Notes under the pieces: generated by a model
Seen by the model: the letters and a program-made list of their open reading frames with translations, nothing else
Database searches by the model: none
What the model was told of the DNA's origin: nothing
Shown here: positions 7,543 through 16,372 of the stretch, piece after piece
Layout: every line of letters begins with the position of its first letter
Position numbering within the stretch: position 1 is the first letter of the stretch
Position numbers and translations under genes: made by a program
Assembly (NCBI GenBank): GCA_000719025.1
Contig: JODP01000024.1
Span: 5,646-69,645 of the forward strand
Direction of reading: 5' to 3'
Source of the DNA: Kineosporia aurantiaca JCM 3230
Lineage (GTDB): Bacteria > Actinomycetota > Actinomycetes > Actinomycetales > Kineosporiaceae
Length of the DNA stretch: 64,000 bases

Positions 7543-9768
7543 TCAGCCCGGCTGGACCACCCCGTTCACGGTGAGCGTGTAGGGCGCGTACTGCTGGACC
7601 TGCTCGGTCGGCTCGTCGTAGGCCACGATCGCCACGATCTGGTCGAAGCCCTGCAGCCGTTCGATCTTCCGCTTGTCGCCCTTGAGATCGAAGTCGAACT
7701 TGCCGTTGATCATGAGCTGGATCGCCTGGTGCTTCTGGGCGTCCAGGCCGACCAGGCGCACGTTCCAGTTGTGCACCGCGGTCGGCACGATCTCGGTCGG
7801 GGAGTCGAACGGGTCCAGGCTGGAACCGTCGCTGATCACCGTGGTGCCGACGCTCAGGTCGTCCACCAGCAGGCCACCCTCGTTGACCCCGGCGTCACTG
7901 ACGTACCGGATGCTGACCAGGACGTCCTGGCCGGCGTAGGCCGAAAGGTCGTACTGCTCGGGCTCGAACCCGGAGGTCGTGCCGTTCAGGCCCGCCCCGA
8001 GCGGGCCGTCCGGGACGGTGTGGTTACCGGGGATCGGTGCGCTGTAGGTCTTCCCGCCGTCCGTGGACACGGTGACGTACCCGTAGTCGTACGTCGCCTC
8101 GGCGCCGTACTTGGCCAGGAATCGCAGCGTCGGATCCGTGGTGGGAACCGAAACATGAGTGACGAGTGACGCGTCCGTGTTGTTGTCGTTGCCGGAGAAC
8201 AACACCGGGTTGCCCGGGCGGTCCGGGTCGTTGTTCACGATCTTCCAGGCCAGGGGCAGAGCGGGCAGGGTTCGCGCACCCTCGAAGGTGATGGACCGCA
8301 GATCCTGGCCGGAGAGGTTCTTGCCGTCCTTGCGGATCGGGACGTAGTCGGCGCCGTTGGGCGCAGCCCCCGGATCGGCATAGGACTGCGGGTTCTCGAG
8401 GTTCACCGAGGCGTTCAGGCTCTTGCTGACCACCTGGGACTTGGCGATCCCGGAGAGCTTGGACTTCTTGTCGGCGTCCAGGAACGCGTCCAGCAAGGTG
8501 GCGGATTGGAAGTCGTGCAGCACGCTGTACACGTCCTTCACGCCTCGGTTCTTCAGCTGGGCGGAAACGCCGTCCAGCCCCTGATGCGCGCCGTCGCGGT
8601 GCAGCGCGGACATGAAGTCGACGCCGTAACGGTCGTACAGGAAGAGCATGAACGAGAACGCCTCGCCGTAGTCGGCCAGCACCGAGCCTGCGTTGTCAGT
8701 GTCCTCCCCCCACAGGTTGAGCGAGTTCTGCGCTCCCCCGCAGTCGTACGGGATGGGGTTGTAGGCCGTCGGCACCGTGCCGTAGCCCTGGTAGCAGATC
8801 AGGTGGTTGTCGAAGCCGGGGTCGGCCACCGTCGCCCGGGCGTTGATGTACCCGTCCAGCTCCATGGCGAAGTCGGACAGCCCCTCGTTGACCCAGGTGA
8901 CCTCGCTCGGGTCGGTGTAGTACTGCAGCAGGTGCTGCCACTCGTGCCCGAAAACCCCTTCGTAGAGCCAGGGACGAGCGGGGCGGTTGGTGCAGGGGTC
9001 GTTCGTCGAGGCGTCGGCCGGGTTCGCGGTGGTGCGATGCGTCCAGTCGTAGGCGTCGATCGTCATCGTGTTCCGGTCGAACAACTCGGTCAGGTACGAC
9101 GAGAAGAATCCGGCGATGTAGGTCTGGTTCGCCGGGAAGTCGTAGTAGTTGTCGTCGCGGACGTTGTCCACCAGGGTGACGGTCTTCTCGCCCCCGCCGG
9201 TGTAGACCCCGCCGTGACCGTTCTTGTCCGGCCCGAGAACGGCAGCGGAACCGTCCCGGTCCGGCGGAGTGCTGAAGGCCTTGGTCTCCTTCGGGTACAT
9301 GTTGGTGTCGAACTGGTTGACCAGTTCCTGCACCTGAGCATCGGTCACCGTCGTGGTGCCCGGCACCGCGTTGCGGCAGTCACCGGCGGGGAACGCAAGA
9401 TCGTTCGCGACCCACACCTCGATGTGATCGCCGACCGCGCGCAGCGTGTAGTCCTTGCGGTAGTAGCCGTTCTCTTCGTCGTCGGCGACCCACTGGCGCA
9501 CCGTCCCGATCGCCGGCGTCTGCTCAGCGGCGGCCCGCTTCAGCGCCCGGGACCGGAGTGGGGCGGTGTAATGCGAAGGAGTGTCAACCTTTTTGCCGTC
9601 GACCAGGTTCGGGGCGTGAGTGCCCATAGTGATGTCAGGCGCGGCCGTGCGCGGCTTCGACTGTGGCGCGGCCACAACGGAACTCGCGGGTAGGGCCAGG
9701 GTGGCGAGCGGGACGGCGAGCGCGAGAGCGACCGGCAGGCTCAGCACCGCCAGGCGTTTCCGGACCAT
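7543..9768 (-). CDS. Secreted zinc metalloprotease (HExxH)
   Basis: A 741-residue secreted protein with a typical signal peptide (MVRKRLAVLSLPVALALAVP...). The zinc-protease signature HEWQH (residues 275-279) is followed by NEGLSDF (294-300), which probably supplies the third zinc ligand Glu. The C-terminal half, with STDGG and DLSAYAGQDVLVSIRY segments, looks like an immunoglobulin- or MAM-like carbohydrate/adhesion domain as found in immune-inhibitor-A-type (M6) proteases. Clan MA is clear; M6-like versus M30-like is not settled. The start ATG 9768 has a clear AGGAG site. Likely role: extracellular protein degradation. Confidence 0.8.
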   Translation of the reverse strand: MVRKRLAVLSLPVALALAVPLATLALPASSVVAAPQSKPRTAAPDITMGTHAPNLVDGKKVDTPSHYTAPLRSRALKRAAAEQTPAIGTVRQWVADDEENGYYRKDYTLRAVGDHIEVWVANDLAFPAGDCRNAVPGTTTVTDAQVQELVNQFDTNMYPKETKAFSTPPDRDGSAAVLGPDKNGHGGVYTGGGEKTVTLVDNVRDDNYYDFPANQTYIAGFFSSYLTELFDRNTMTIDAYDWTHRTTANPADASTNDPCTNRPARPWLYEGVFGHEWQHLLQYYTDPSEVTWVNEGLSDFAMELDGYINARATVADPGFDNHLICYQGYGTVPTAYNPIPYDCGGAQNSLNLWGEDTDNAGSVLADYGEAFSFMLFLYDRYGVDFMSALHRDGAHQGLDGVSAQLKNRGVKDVYSVLHDFQSATLLDAFLDADKKSKLSGIAKSQVVSKSLNASVNLENPQSYADPGAAPNGADYVPIRKDGKNLSGQDLRSITFEGARTLPALPLAWKIVNNDPDRPGNPVLFSGNDNNTDASLVTHVSVPTTDPTLRFLAKYGAEATYDYGYVTVSTDGGKTYSAPIPGNHTVPDGPLGAGLNGTTSGFEPEQYDLSAYAGQDVLVSIRYVSDAGVNEGGLLVDDLSVGTTVISDGSSLDPFDSPTEIVPTAVHNWNVRLVGLDAQKHQAIQLMINGKFDFDLKGDKRKIERLQGFDQIVAIVAYDEPTEQVQQYAPYTLTVNGVVQPG

Positions 9769-9903
9769 TCAGATCTCCTGGTGAGGTGGACGGAACCCGA
9801 GGCGCAGGCAGCCAAGAGCGCTACCTACTCTGGGTAGTCATTCATCTACCATGAGTCATGAGAAGTCTGCGGCGGAATCCGCGAAGATCCCGGCCGCATC
9901 GGA

Positions 9904-10509
9904 TCACTGCTGCCAGAGGAAGGCTCCGGTTGCGCAGGTTGCGCAGTGGAAGGCGTACGCGCTGCCGCCTCCGTAGTTGGCCGCGGTGCGGTGGTTGTGG
10001 CCCTCTTCCAGCTGCGCGGCGAAGCTCATCGGCCGGCCGCAGGTCTCACAGCTGGGCTGTTCGTCGCCCTGGAGCCAGGACGGTTCACCACCGAGCTGCC
10101 CCGGCACGATCCGCGGCCCGCCCTCGGCCTGCCGCCCGAAAACCGCTCGCGCCTCGTCGTAATCAGCGCCCCCAACCTCCTCGATGCGCACGGCACACGT
10201 CTCCTCCAACAAGGGGACGCCCGTGGTGGGCACGGTCGCGGGGGTCAGGGTCGGGGAGGTGAAGACGTAGGCGTGGTTGCCACCCGCGGTCGCGTCCCAC
10301 TCCTCGCACAGTCCCGGGTCGTTCTGGCACATGAAGATCGACAACAACCGGTCCGGGCCCAGTTCGAGCTGGGCCAGGAACTGCATCGGCCCCTCGCAGG
10401 TGGCGCAGGACGGCCAGGCGAAACCCTCCGGTACGAGCGGGACCCCGCCGGTGCGGGTGCCCGGAGCCGACTCGGACGTGGGGCCGGTGTAGACCATGAG
10501 CTTCGCCAT
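9904..10509 (-). CDS. DUF1963-like (YwqG-type) protein
   Basis: A 201-residue soluble protein that resembles the DUF1963/YwqG family (PSCATCEGPMQFLAQLEL, with a second SCETCGRPMSFAAQLEE repeat). Three CxxC pairs (CATC, CETC, CATC) suggest one or more structural zinc sites. The two similar halves indicate an internal duplication. It has no signal peptide and no known biochemical function. It lies between the protease and a membrane protein, all on the same strand but with gaps, so an operon is not clear. Confidence 0.7.
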   Translation of the reverse strand: MAKLMVYTGPTSESAPGTRTGGVPLVPEGFAWPSCATCEGPMQFLAQLELGPDRLLSIFMCQNDPGLCEEWDATAGGNHAYVFTSPTLTPATVPTTGVPLLEETCAVRIEEVGGADYDEARAVFGRQAEGGPRIVPGQLGGEPSWLQGDEQPSCETCGRPMSFAAQLEEGHNHRTAANYGGGSAYAFHCATCATGAFLWQQ

Positions 10510-10535
10510 GGCCGCTGATTGAAGCAGCGAACGGG

Positions 10536-11549
10536 TCAGCCGCCGAATTTGGAGCGCAGGAACTCGCCCTGCCGGAACAGCTGCTGCTCGGGGTTGACCC
10601 GGGACGGGCGCCGGGCCAGGTCGGCCAGGGCCACGTCGATGGACGTCAGCTGATCGGCCACCTCCGCCGCGGCGAGGTGCCCCCGGGCCGCGTACTGCGC
10701 GTCGCTCAGGGCCAGCAGCGGCTCGAGGGTGTCCGGCAGGTACCGCTCGACGGTGGCCTGGACCAGGTGCGCGCCGTCCGCCTTGAGATCACCCTCGACC
10801 AGCCGCAGCAGCAGGTCGTCCAGATGCGCCTGGATCGAGCCCAGCGCGTTGCCTCCGCGCTCGTCCAGCCGGCCCGAGGCCCGGACCCGCCCACCGAGCA
10901 CCTGCCGATCCCGGTCCAGCCCGGACAGGCTGGCCGGGGTCGGCCCGATCGCCACCGCGTCCGCCCGTACCAGCGCCTCGACCAGCGCCCCGATCCGCAC
11001 CCGGCCGGCCCGGCGGGTCCGGATCCGGGCGATGAACAGCGCGGTGCCGACTCCGGCCACCAGGCCCAGCAGGGCCGCGTTGAACGGGCTGGTGATCAGC
11101 AGGAAGACGCCGATCCAGGCGGCCAGGGCGGCGACCAGGACGGCGACGTCCCAGATCGGCGACTGGCCGCCCCGGCGGACCGGCGGATCGGACAGCTTCT
11201 GCAGCACGTCGTCGTAGGAGGTCGAGCGCACGGTCAGGCAGCGGGCCTGGACGACCGGCAGCCGCGGGGCGAGGTGCTCGATGTCGGTCCGGGTGCGGGC
11301 CAGGTCGCGCCGGACCCGCCGGGCCCCGGCCGTGGGCACGGTACCCCGGGCCGCCATCTCGGCGACCCGGGTCCGGGTGCCGTCCAGCCGCTGCTCGACC
11401 GCCTGCGCCGCCGCGGCCGGATCGGCCAGCATCAGCGGGACGGCCACCGTGCGGTAGGCGCGCTCGGAGAACCCCGGGGCCCGCTCGTGGGCCACGTCGA
11501 TCGCGCCCCCGACCAGCCGACCCGCCAGTCTCACCCCCGGAACCGACAT
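10536..11549 (-). CDS. Hypothetical membrane protein with two central TM segments
   Basis: A 337-residue protein I do not recognise with certainty. Residues of about 145-190 contain two adjacent hydrophobic helices (WDVAVLVAALAAWIGVFLLI and an AALLGLVAGVGTALFIA segment), with long helical, Arg-rich regions on both sides. The motif VERYLPDTLEPLLAL recalls proteins annotated as 5-bromo-4-chloroindolyl phosphate hydrolysis (XpaC-like) or toxic-anion-resistance partners, but this is weak. ATG 11549 was chosen for its AAGGG site 8 nt upstream; a GTG at 11558 overlaps that site. Confidence 0.7.
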   Translation of the reverse strand: MSVPGVRLAGRLVGGAIDVAHERAPGFSERAYRTVAVPLMLADPAAAAQAVEQRLDGTRTRVAEMAARGTVPTAGARRVRRDLARTRTDIEHLAPRLPVVQARCLTVRSTSYDDVLQKLSDPPVRRGGQSPIWDVAVLVAALAAWIGVFLLITSPFNAALLGLVAGVGTALFIARIRTRRAGRVRIGALVEALVRADAVAIGPTPASLSGLDRDRQVLGGRVRASGRLDERGGNALGSIQAHLDDLLLRLVEGDLKADGAHLVQATVERYLPDTLEPLLALSDAQYAARGHLAAAEVADQLTSIDVALADLARRPSRVNPEQQLFRQGEFLRSKFGG

Positions 11550-11631
11550 CGCTCGCACCCTTCTCCGTTACGCCTTCTGCAGCATGATCCCCCTGCCCTA
11601 ACGCACCGGTCCAGCCCCGGGTGCCCGGGCC

Positions 11632-12255
11632 TCAGCCGTTGGCGGCGAAGAAGTGGTAGGCCGCGGTGTACCGGACGCTCTGCGTGGCGCCGTCGGTGCA
11701 GGTGCTGGTGGGTGCCGCCCCGCCCTTGGTGTTCAGCCGCTGCACGTACGTCACCTTCCCGAAGACGCCGTCGCCCCGGGTGGTGCCGGCCTGCAGCAGC
11801 AGCTGCGGGATCGAGCCGTCGACCGGCGAGGAGGCGATGGACTTGGCCTCCACCAGCGAGCCGTCGGTCACCGACTCCCAGCTCGGCCCGCGGAAGTGGA
11901 TCGCCTGGTTCGGCCGGTGGCTTGTGGTCTCGTACCCGACCAGGGACGCGGCCGGTTCGACAAACGTCCATACGCCACCGACGCACTGATAGATCTGCAC
12001 GCCAGAAGCCGCGAACCGGGCCACCTCGTGATTACCCGCCGGCGGCACCAGCGCGGCCGGAACCGGCGTCGCCGCGGTGTTCGTGACGGCGGCTCCGTTC
12101 GGGGTGGCTGCTTTGTCCGTGGTGGCGGCTTTGTTCGTGGTGATCGACGCGGACTGCGCCGAGGACGCGGTGGCCAGGCCCACGGCCACGATCAGCCCCA
12201 GTGCCGCCACCGCCCGAAAAGCCTTGGTGTTCATCGTCCGTGCATTGCTGCTCAT
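11632..12255 (-). CDS. Secreted DUF3455 protein
   Basis: A 207-residue exported protein. The signal peptide (residues about 9-36) ends near ASSAQSA and is followed by an Ala/Thr-rich low-complexity linker. The mature part matches the DUF3455 pattern: GVQIYQCVGGVWTFVEPAA, IHFRGPSWES and SIPQLLLQA. The two Cys residues probably form a disulfide. Function is unknown; family members are extracytoplasmic in bacteria and fungi. The start ATG 12255 has an AAGAAGGGG site; an internal ATG at 12234 is possible. Confidence 0.8.
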   Translation of the reverse strand: MSSNARTMNTKAFRAVAALGLIVAVGLATASSAQSASITTNKAATTDKAATPNGAAVTNTAATPVPAALVPPAGNHEVARFAASGVQIYQCVGGVWTFVEPAASLVGYETTSHRPNQAIHFRGPSWESVTDGSLVEAKSIASSPVDGSIPQLLLQAGTTRGDGVFGKVTYVQRLNTKGGAAPTSTCTDGATQSVRYTAAYHFFAANG

Positions 12256-12323
12256 CGATGCGCCCCTTCTTGCTCTCGGTGGACCTACTCAGGCCCTACG
12301 GGGTGGGGATCCGGATGGTTCAC

Positions 12324-12338
12324 GCAACCATTGGTTGC
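12324..12338. promoter_or_regulatory. Putative ArsR operator O1
   Basis: GCAACCATTGGTTGC has perfect 7-bp arms around one central base. Together with the related copy at 12369-12383 it flanks a plausible promoter (TTGCTC at 12335-12340, 18 bp, TATCGT at 12359-12364) for the SRPBCC-arsR operon. Confidence 0.65.
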
Positions 12339-12368
12339 TCGTCGCCCGGACATCCCCTATCGTGTTGC

Positions 12369-12383
12369 GCAACCAAAGGTTGC
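12369..12383. promoter_or_regulatory. Putative ArsR operator O2
   Basis: GCAACCAAAGGTTGC has perfect 6-bp arms around AAA. It covers the predicted transcription start region, 15 bp before the SRPBCC start codon. Its centre is 45 bp from that of O1. Confidence 0.65.
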
Positions 12384-12397
12384 GAGATTGGGGAGCC

Positions 12398-12856
12398 ATG
12401 GAATTCGGGAAGCTCGAGCGTGAGATCCAGATCGACGCCACCCCCGAGGTGGTCTACGAGGTCATCACCTCGTCGGAGCACCTGAAGGAGTGGTGGCCGG
12501 ACGACGCATCGGGCATCGAGCCCGTCCCCGGCGCCACCGGGACGCTCAAGTTCGGCGATCAGTCCTGCCCCGACGCGAAGGCCGTGCCCCTGACGGTCTG
12601 CGAGGCCGATCCGCCGCGCCGCTTCGTCTTCCGTTGGGCCAACGAAGAAGCCCCCGCCACCGAGACGAACTCGTTCCTGGTGACCTTCGAACTGACGCCT
12701 TCCGAGGGCGGCACCTTGCTGCGGCTCACCGAGACCGGGTTCCGCGAGCAAGGTTGGGAGGCCGCTGTGCTCGAGGAGACCTACCTCGACCATGTCCGCG
12801 GCTGGGAGTTCTTCCTCCCCCGCCTGGTCAAGTACGCCGGGGTCGTTCAGCTGTGA
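12398..12856 (+). CDS. SRPBCC/AHSA1 domain protein
   Basis: A 152-residue START-like fold protein of the activator-of-Hsp90-homology-1 (AHSA1/CalC) group. It begins with the typical IQIDATPEVVYEVITSSEHLKEWW and ends with a WEFFLPRLVKY helix. Such proteins bind hydrophobic ligands in a deep cavity; most bacterial members have no known ligand. ATG 12398 follows GGGGAG. The stop overlaps the start of the arsR gene by 4 nt (GTGA), so the two are translationally coupled. This SRPBCC-ArsR pairing is widespread in actinobacteria. Confidence 0.9.
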   Translation: MEFGKLEREIQIDATPEVVYEVITSSEHLKEWWPDDASGIEPVPGATGTLKFGDQSCPDAKAVPLTVCEADPPRRFVFRWANEEAPATETNSFLVTFELTPSEGGTLLRLTETGFREQGWEAAVLEETYLDHVRGWEFFLPRLVKYAGVVQL

Positions 12857-13182
12857 CGAGCACTGCGGTGGACGACGATCTCTGGTCGGCAATCGGTGAT
12901 CCGACCCGGCGGCGGATGCTGAACCTGCTCCTGGAGTCCGAGGGCGGCACGTCGACGTCGCTCAGCGAGCATCTGCCGGTGACTCGGCAGGCGGTGTCCA
13001 AACATCTGGGCGTGCTGGAACGGGTCGGCCTGGTGCATGCCACCCCAGCCGGACGGGAACGCCGCTACGAGGTGGACGAGGCTCAGCTCGCCCGCGCCGC
13101 CCGGCAACTGGCCGAGGTGGGGGCGGCCTGGGACGGCCGGCTGCAGCGGATCAAGCGGATCGCCGAGCGGCTCCAGCCCTGA
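12853..13182 (+). CDS. ArsR family winged-helix regulator
   Basis: A 109-residue ArsR-type repressor: LWSAIGDPTRRRMLNLLLES, then the recognition helix region PVTRQAVSKHLGVLERVGLV and a wing with GRERRYEVDE. The metal-binding ELCVCDL motif is absent, so it is probably a ligand- or partner-responsive member, not a metal sensor. GTG 12853 overlaps the SRPBCC stop. It probably autoregulates the operon through the two GCAACC...GGTTGC palindromes upstream of 12398. Confidence 0.92.
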   Translation: MTSTAVDDDLWSAIGDPTRRRMLNLLLESEGGTSTSLSEHLPVTRQAVSKHLGVLERVGLVHATPAGRERRYEVDEAQLARAARQLAEVGAAWDGRLQRIKRIAERLQP

Positions 13183-13190
13183 CCGGGCCG

Positions 13191-13230
13191 TGATCATGGA
13201 GTTCTGCGGCGGGGCAGAACTCCATGATCA
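13191..13230. terminator. 17-bp perfect hairpin between convergent genes
   Basis: TGATCATGGAGTTCTGC and its exact reverse complement flank a 6-nt GGCGGG loop. It lies between the ends of arsR and the LLM oxidoreductase, where a bidirectional terminator is expected. No T-tract is present, and the arms have lower GC than most hairpins here. This may be a dispersed REP-like element. Confidence 0.7.
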
Positions 13231-13241
13231 CCGCCTGAGGT

Positions 13242-14123
13242 TCAGACCTCCTTGAGCCGGGGGACGATCTTCTCGACCACGTCGGTGACCCACGGAACCG
13301 GGTCCGTGTAGAGCGCGGGCGCAAAGCTGACCAGGTTGATCCCCAGAGCCTTGTACTTCTGCATCTCCGCGAGGAAACCGTCGACGTCGTCCAGGGTGGC
13401 CCCTCGGTACTGCATCGTCTTCTCGATCGCGTCGTAGTCGGTGCCCAGCCGCTCGCAGTGCCCGCGCAGCACGTCCAGCTTGTGCTTCACCGTCTCCAGG
13501 CCCTCGTCACCGGCGGCCGCGAACAGGTTGCACGCCTGCGCGTACTGGGCAACCATCCGCAGCGTCTTCTGCTCCCCGCCTCCGCCGATCATGATCGGCA
13601 CCCGGCCACGCGGCGGCTGGGGCAGGTTGATCGTCTCCGCGAGCTGATAGTGCTTGCCCTCGTAGGCGCCGTCGTTGTCCGACCACATCTGCAGGCAGAT
13701 CTGCAGGGCCTCCTCCAGCCGCTCGAACCGCTCGCCGGTCGAGGGGAACGGCACGCCCAGCGCCGCGTGCTCACGGTCGTACCAGGCCGCACCGATGCCG
13801 AGCATCGCCCGCCCCCGGGTGAGCACGTCCAGCGTCGTCACGGTCTTGGCCAGCAGACCGGGATACCGGTAGGTGACGCCGGTGACCAGCACGCTCAGCC
13901 GGACGTTCTTGGTGACACCGGCCAGGTAGCCGAGCGAGGTGTAAGCCTCCAGCATGGGCTCGAACGGACCGCCGGCCTGGAGCATCTGGAACCAGTGGTC
14001 CATCACCGTCATCAGGCTGACCCCGCCCTGATCGGCGATCTGCGCCGTTTCGGTGAAACGGTCGGTCAGGGTGGTCTCCCACTCCGGGTGGGTGAACGTC
14101 ATGTAGTGGATCCCGAGATCCAT
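13242..14123 (-). CDS. LLM-class F420-dependent oxidoreductase
   Basis: A 293-residue luciferase-like TIM-barrel flavin/F420 oxidoreductase. The N-terminus MDLGIHYMTFTHPEW, LSVLVTGVTYRYPGLLAKTVTTLD, GIGAAWYDREH and PIMIGGGGEQKTLR are hallmarks of the TIGR03560-type F420 subgroup. The cofactor is inferred from the family. ATG 14123 is preceded by GAGGGG; the longer reading frame would run through the intergenic gap. It is monocistronic and convergent with arsR. The substrate is unknown. Confidence 0.9.
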   Translation of the reverse strand: MDLGIHYMTFTHPEWETTLTDRFTETAQIADQGGVSLMTVMDHWFQMLQAGGPFEPMLEAYTSLGYLAGVTKNVRLSVLVTGVTYRYPGLLAKTVTTLDVLTRGRAMLGIGAAWYDREHAALGVPFPSTGERFERLEEALQICLQMWSDNDGAYEGKHYQLAETINLPQPPRGRVPIMIGGGGEQKTLRMVAQYAQACNLFAAAGDEGLETVKHKLDVLRGHCERLGTDYDAIEKTMQYRGATLDDVDGFLAEMQKYKALGINLVSFAPALYTDPVPWVTDVVEKIVPRLKEV

Positions 14124-14306
14124 GAAAGGCCCCTCTTTCACTGCTTCTGGGTGGACGGTCCCCAGCTTAGACACGTAACCGGAGGAGCGTCCGGATTTAC
14201 CGCTCACTTTCGCCGTTGCGGCGACGACGACCGACGTGCTGAGGTTCAACCGACACATCGGCAGCAGCGGGTCGCCGACAGAGCAGGCAAGGACGGGACA
14301 AGGGCA

Positions 14307-15926
14307 ATGACATCAGGGACGGCGGCAACGGCGCGGGACGCCATCACCGAGGGGCGCACCGCGCTGGGCATCGAGCTCGGCTCGACCCGGATCAAGGCGA
14401 CGCTGATCGACGAGGCCGGCGCGGCGCTCGCCTCCGGTTCCGCCACCTGGGAGAACCAGCTGGTCGACGGGCTGTGGACCTACTCCCTGGACGCGGTGCA
14501 CGCCGGTCTGCGGGACGCCTACGCGGACCTGGTCGCGGTCGTCGCCAAGGAGTACGACACGCAGCCCACCACCTTCGGCGCCCTCGGCGTCTCGGCGATG
14601 ATGCACGGCTACCTGGCCTTCGACGCGGACGGCGAGTTGCTGGTGCCGTTCCGGACGTGGCGCAACACGAACACCGGGCCGGCCGCGGAGAAGCTCTCCC
14701 AGACCTTCGGCGTGAACATCCCGCTGCGCTGGTCGGTGGCCCACTACTACCAGGCCCTGCTGGACCACGAACCGCACCTGGCCGACGTCCATTCGCTCAA
14801 CACCCTCGCCGGTTACGTGCACCGCCTGCTTTCCGGCACCAACGTTCTGGGGGTAGGCGACGCCTCGGGCATGTTCCCGATCGATGCGGCCACTGGCGGC
14901 TACGACGCGGCGCTGCTGGAGAAGTTCGACGAACTCGCCTCTGCGGAGGGCGCCAAACTGCGCCTGGCCGAGCTGCTGCCCCCCGTACTGCCTGCCGGCG
15001 CCGCGGCAGGAGAGCTCACCAAAGCTGGGGCCGCCGTTCTCGACCCCAGCGGCACCCTGCGTGCAGGCGTCCCTCTGTGCCCCCCAGAAGGTGACGCGGG
15101 CACCGGCATGGTCGCCACCAACGCGGTCAGCAAGCGCACCGGCAACGTCAGTGCGGGCACCAGCATCTTCGCGATGGTCGTCCTGGAACGCCCCCTGGCC
15201 ACCATGCACAGCGAGATCGACGTGGTCACCACGCCCGAGGGCCTGCCGGTGGCGATGGTCCACTGCAACAACGGCTCCAGCGAACTAGGGACGTGGGTGG
15301 GCATCTTCGCGGAGTTCGCCGCGGCTTTGGGCGTATCGGCCACCTCGGACCAGGTTTTCGGGGCCGTGCTCGGCGGCGCCCTGGAGGCCGGGGCCGACGC
15401 CGACGGGCTCCTCGCCTACAACCTCCTCTCCGGTGAGCCGATCGCCGGACTCGAGGAAGCGCGTCCCCTGTTCGTGCGTACCCCCGGCTCCCACCTGACC
15501 CTGGCCGGCTTCGCCCGCGCGCAGCTCTACGGCGTGTTCGCCACCCTCAGCCTGGGCATGAAAACCCTTGCCGCCGAGGGTGTTGCCATCGACACGATGT
15601 TCGCCCACGGCGGCCTGTTCCGCACCGGCGGCATCGCCCAGCGGGTCCTCGCCTCGGCGGTCGGCTCCTCGGTCTCGGTCGGCGAGAGCGCCACCGAGGG
15701 CGGCTCCTGGGGCATCGCCCTCCTCGCCGCCTACACCCGCGCCGTCGCCAACGGCACCGCTGCCGACCGCGACCTCGGAACCTGGCTCAACGAAACCGTC
15801 TTCGCCGCTGCCGAAGCCGTCGTGGTGGAGCCGACCGAGGCGGACATCGCCGACTACGCGGCCTACCTCGACCGCTGGACGGCCGGGCTGCCGGTACAGC
15901 ACGCCGCAGTGGACGCCATCCGCTGA
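14307..15926 (+). CDS. FGGY-family carbohydrate kinase
   Basis: A 539-residue sugar kinase of the FGGY family, which phosphorylates pentuloses, polyols or similar sugars with ATP. It begins with the ATP-binding phosphate-1 motif ALGIELGSTRIKATLID. It also shows GDASGMFPID, a GTSIFAMVVLE phosphate-2-like region, and FAHGGLFRTGGIAQRVLASAVGSSV near the C-terminus. It resembles the xylulokinase/ribulokinase-like subgroup in which the start reads GIELGSTRIKA. No isomerase or transporter lies beside it, so the sugar cannot be inferred. ATG 14307 has only a weak AAGGG site close upstream. Confidence 0.85.
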   Translation: MTSGTAATARDAITEGRTALGIELGSTRIKATLIDEAGAALASGSATWENQLVDGLWTYSLDAVHAGLRDAYADLVAVVAKEYDTQPTTFGALGVSAMMHGYLAFDADGELLVPFRTWRNTNTGPAAEKLSQTFGVNIPLRWSVAHYYQALLDHEPHLADVHSLNTLAGYVHRLLSGTNVLGVGDASGMFPIDAATGGYDAALLEKFDELASAEGAKLRLAELLPPVLPAGAAAGELTKAGAAVLDPSGTLRAGVPLCPPEGDAGTGMVATNAVSKRTGNVSAGTSIFAMVVLERPLATMHSEIDVVTTPEGLPVAMVHCNNGSSELGTWVGIFAEFAAALGVSATSDQVFGAVLGGALEAGADADGLLAYNLLSGEPIAGLEEARPLFVRTPGSHLTLAGFARAQLYGVFATLSLGMKTLAAEGVAIDTMFAHGGLFRTGGIAQRVLASAVGSSVSVGESATEGGSWGIALLAAYTRAVANGTAADRDLGTWLNETVFAAAEAVVVEPTEADIADYAAYLDRWTAGLPVQHAAVDAIR

Positions 15927-15948
15927 CGCCATGCCTTGAGGCGCTGAA

Positions 15949-15977
15949 AGGCGGACGGGCCCGGGGCCCGTCCGCCT
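15949..15977. terminator. Terminator hairpin after the FGGY kinase
   Basis: AGGCGGACGGGCCC pairs with GGGCCCGTCCGCCT, followed by a TTCTCTTCT pyrimidine run. It lies between the convergent kinase and ABM genes and can serve both strands. Confidence 0.75.
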
Positions 15978-15996
15978 TCTCTTCTGTGGTCGAGGA

Positions 15997-16296
15997 TCAG
16001 AGCGCGGGACGCGTCTCGAAGATCCTGGTCACCGGCTCACCAGCGAGAACGGCGATCAGTTCCTTGGGCACCCCGTCCCCGGTCGCCCGCCAGGCGGTGT
16101 ACTTCTCGTGCGCCTCGAGCGATTCCCAGGTCTCCAGGACCACCAGCTTCGACGGATCCTCGGGGTCGGCGATCACCTCGATCTGCACCGCCCCGGGGAA
16201 CTTGCGGGTCTCCACCAGGGTGGCGTGCACACCGGCGTACGAAGCGGCCAGGTCGTCGGCCTTGACCTGGACCTCCAGCAATACCTTCGTGGCCAT
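15997..16296 (-). CDS. ABM-domain monooxygenase-like protein
   Basis: A 99-residue dimeric alpha+beta barrel protein of the antibiotic-biosynthesis-monooxygenase/YgiN type (LLEVQVKADDLAASYAGVHATLVETRKFPG, VVLETWESLEAHEKYTAWRA). Members are small cofactor-free quinol oxygenases or heme-degrading enzymes. The heme-binding Asn/Trp/His set cannot be assigned here. ATG 16296 has AAGGAG 9 nt upstream; a TTG at 16305 is less likely. It is alone on its strand apart from the NADAR gene, which lies 76 nt further upstream. Confidence 0.85.
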   Translation of the reverse strand: MATKVLLEVQVKADDLAASYAGVHATLVETRKFPGAVQIEVIADPEDPSKLVVLETWESLEAHEKYTAWRATGDGVPKELIAVLAGEPVTRIFETRPAL

Positions 16297-16372
16297 CCGA
16301 AACAACTCCTTACCGGTCGTCCTGCGAGAACCGCAGTCTAGGGATCTTGGACGACCCGGCCACCGGAGCCCT

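Noticed and set aside
13458..14306. An N-terminal extension of the FGGY kinase of about 283 codons
   Set aside because: It overlaps the antisense of the LLM oxidoreductase and has no domain; the kinase fold starts just after ATG 14307.
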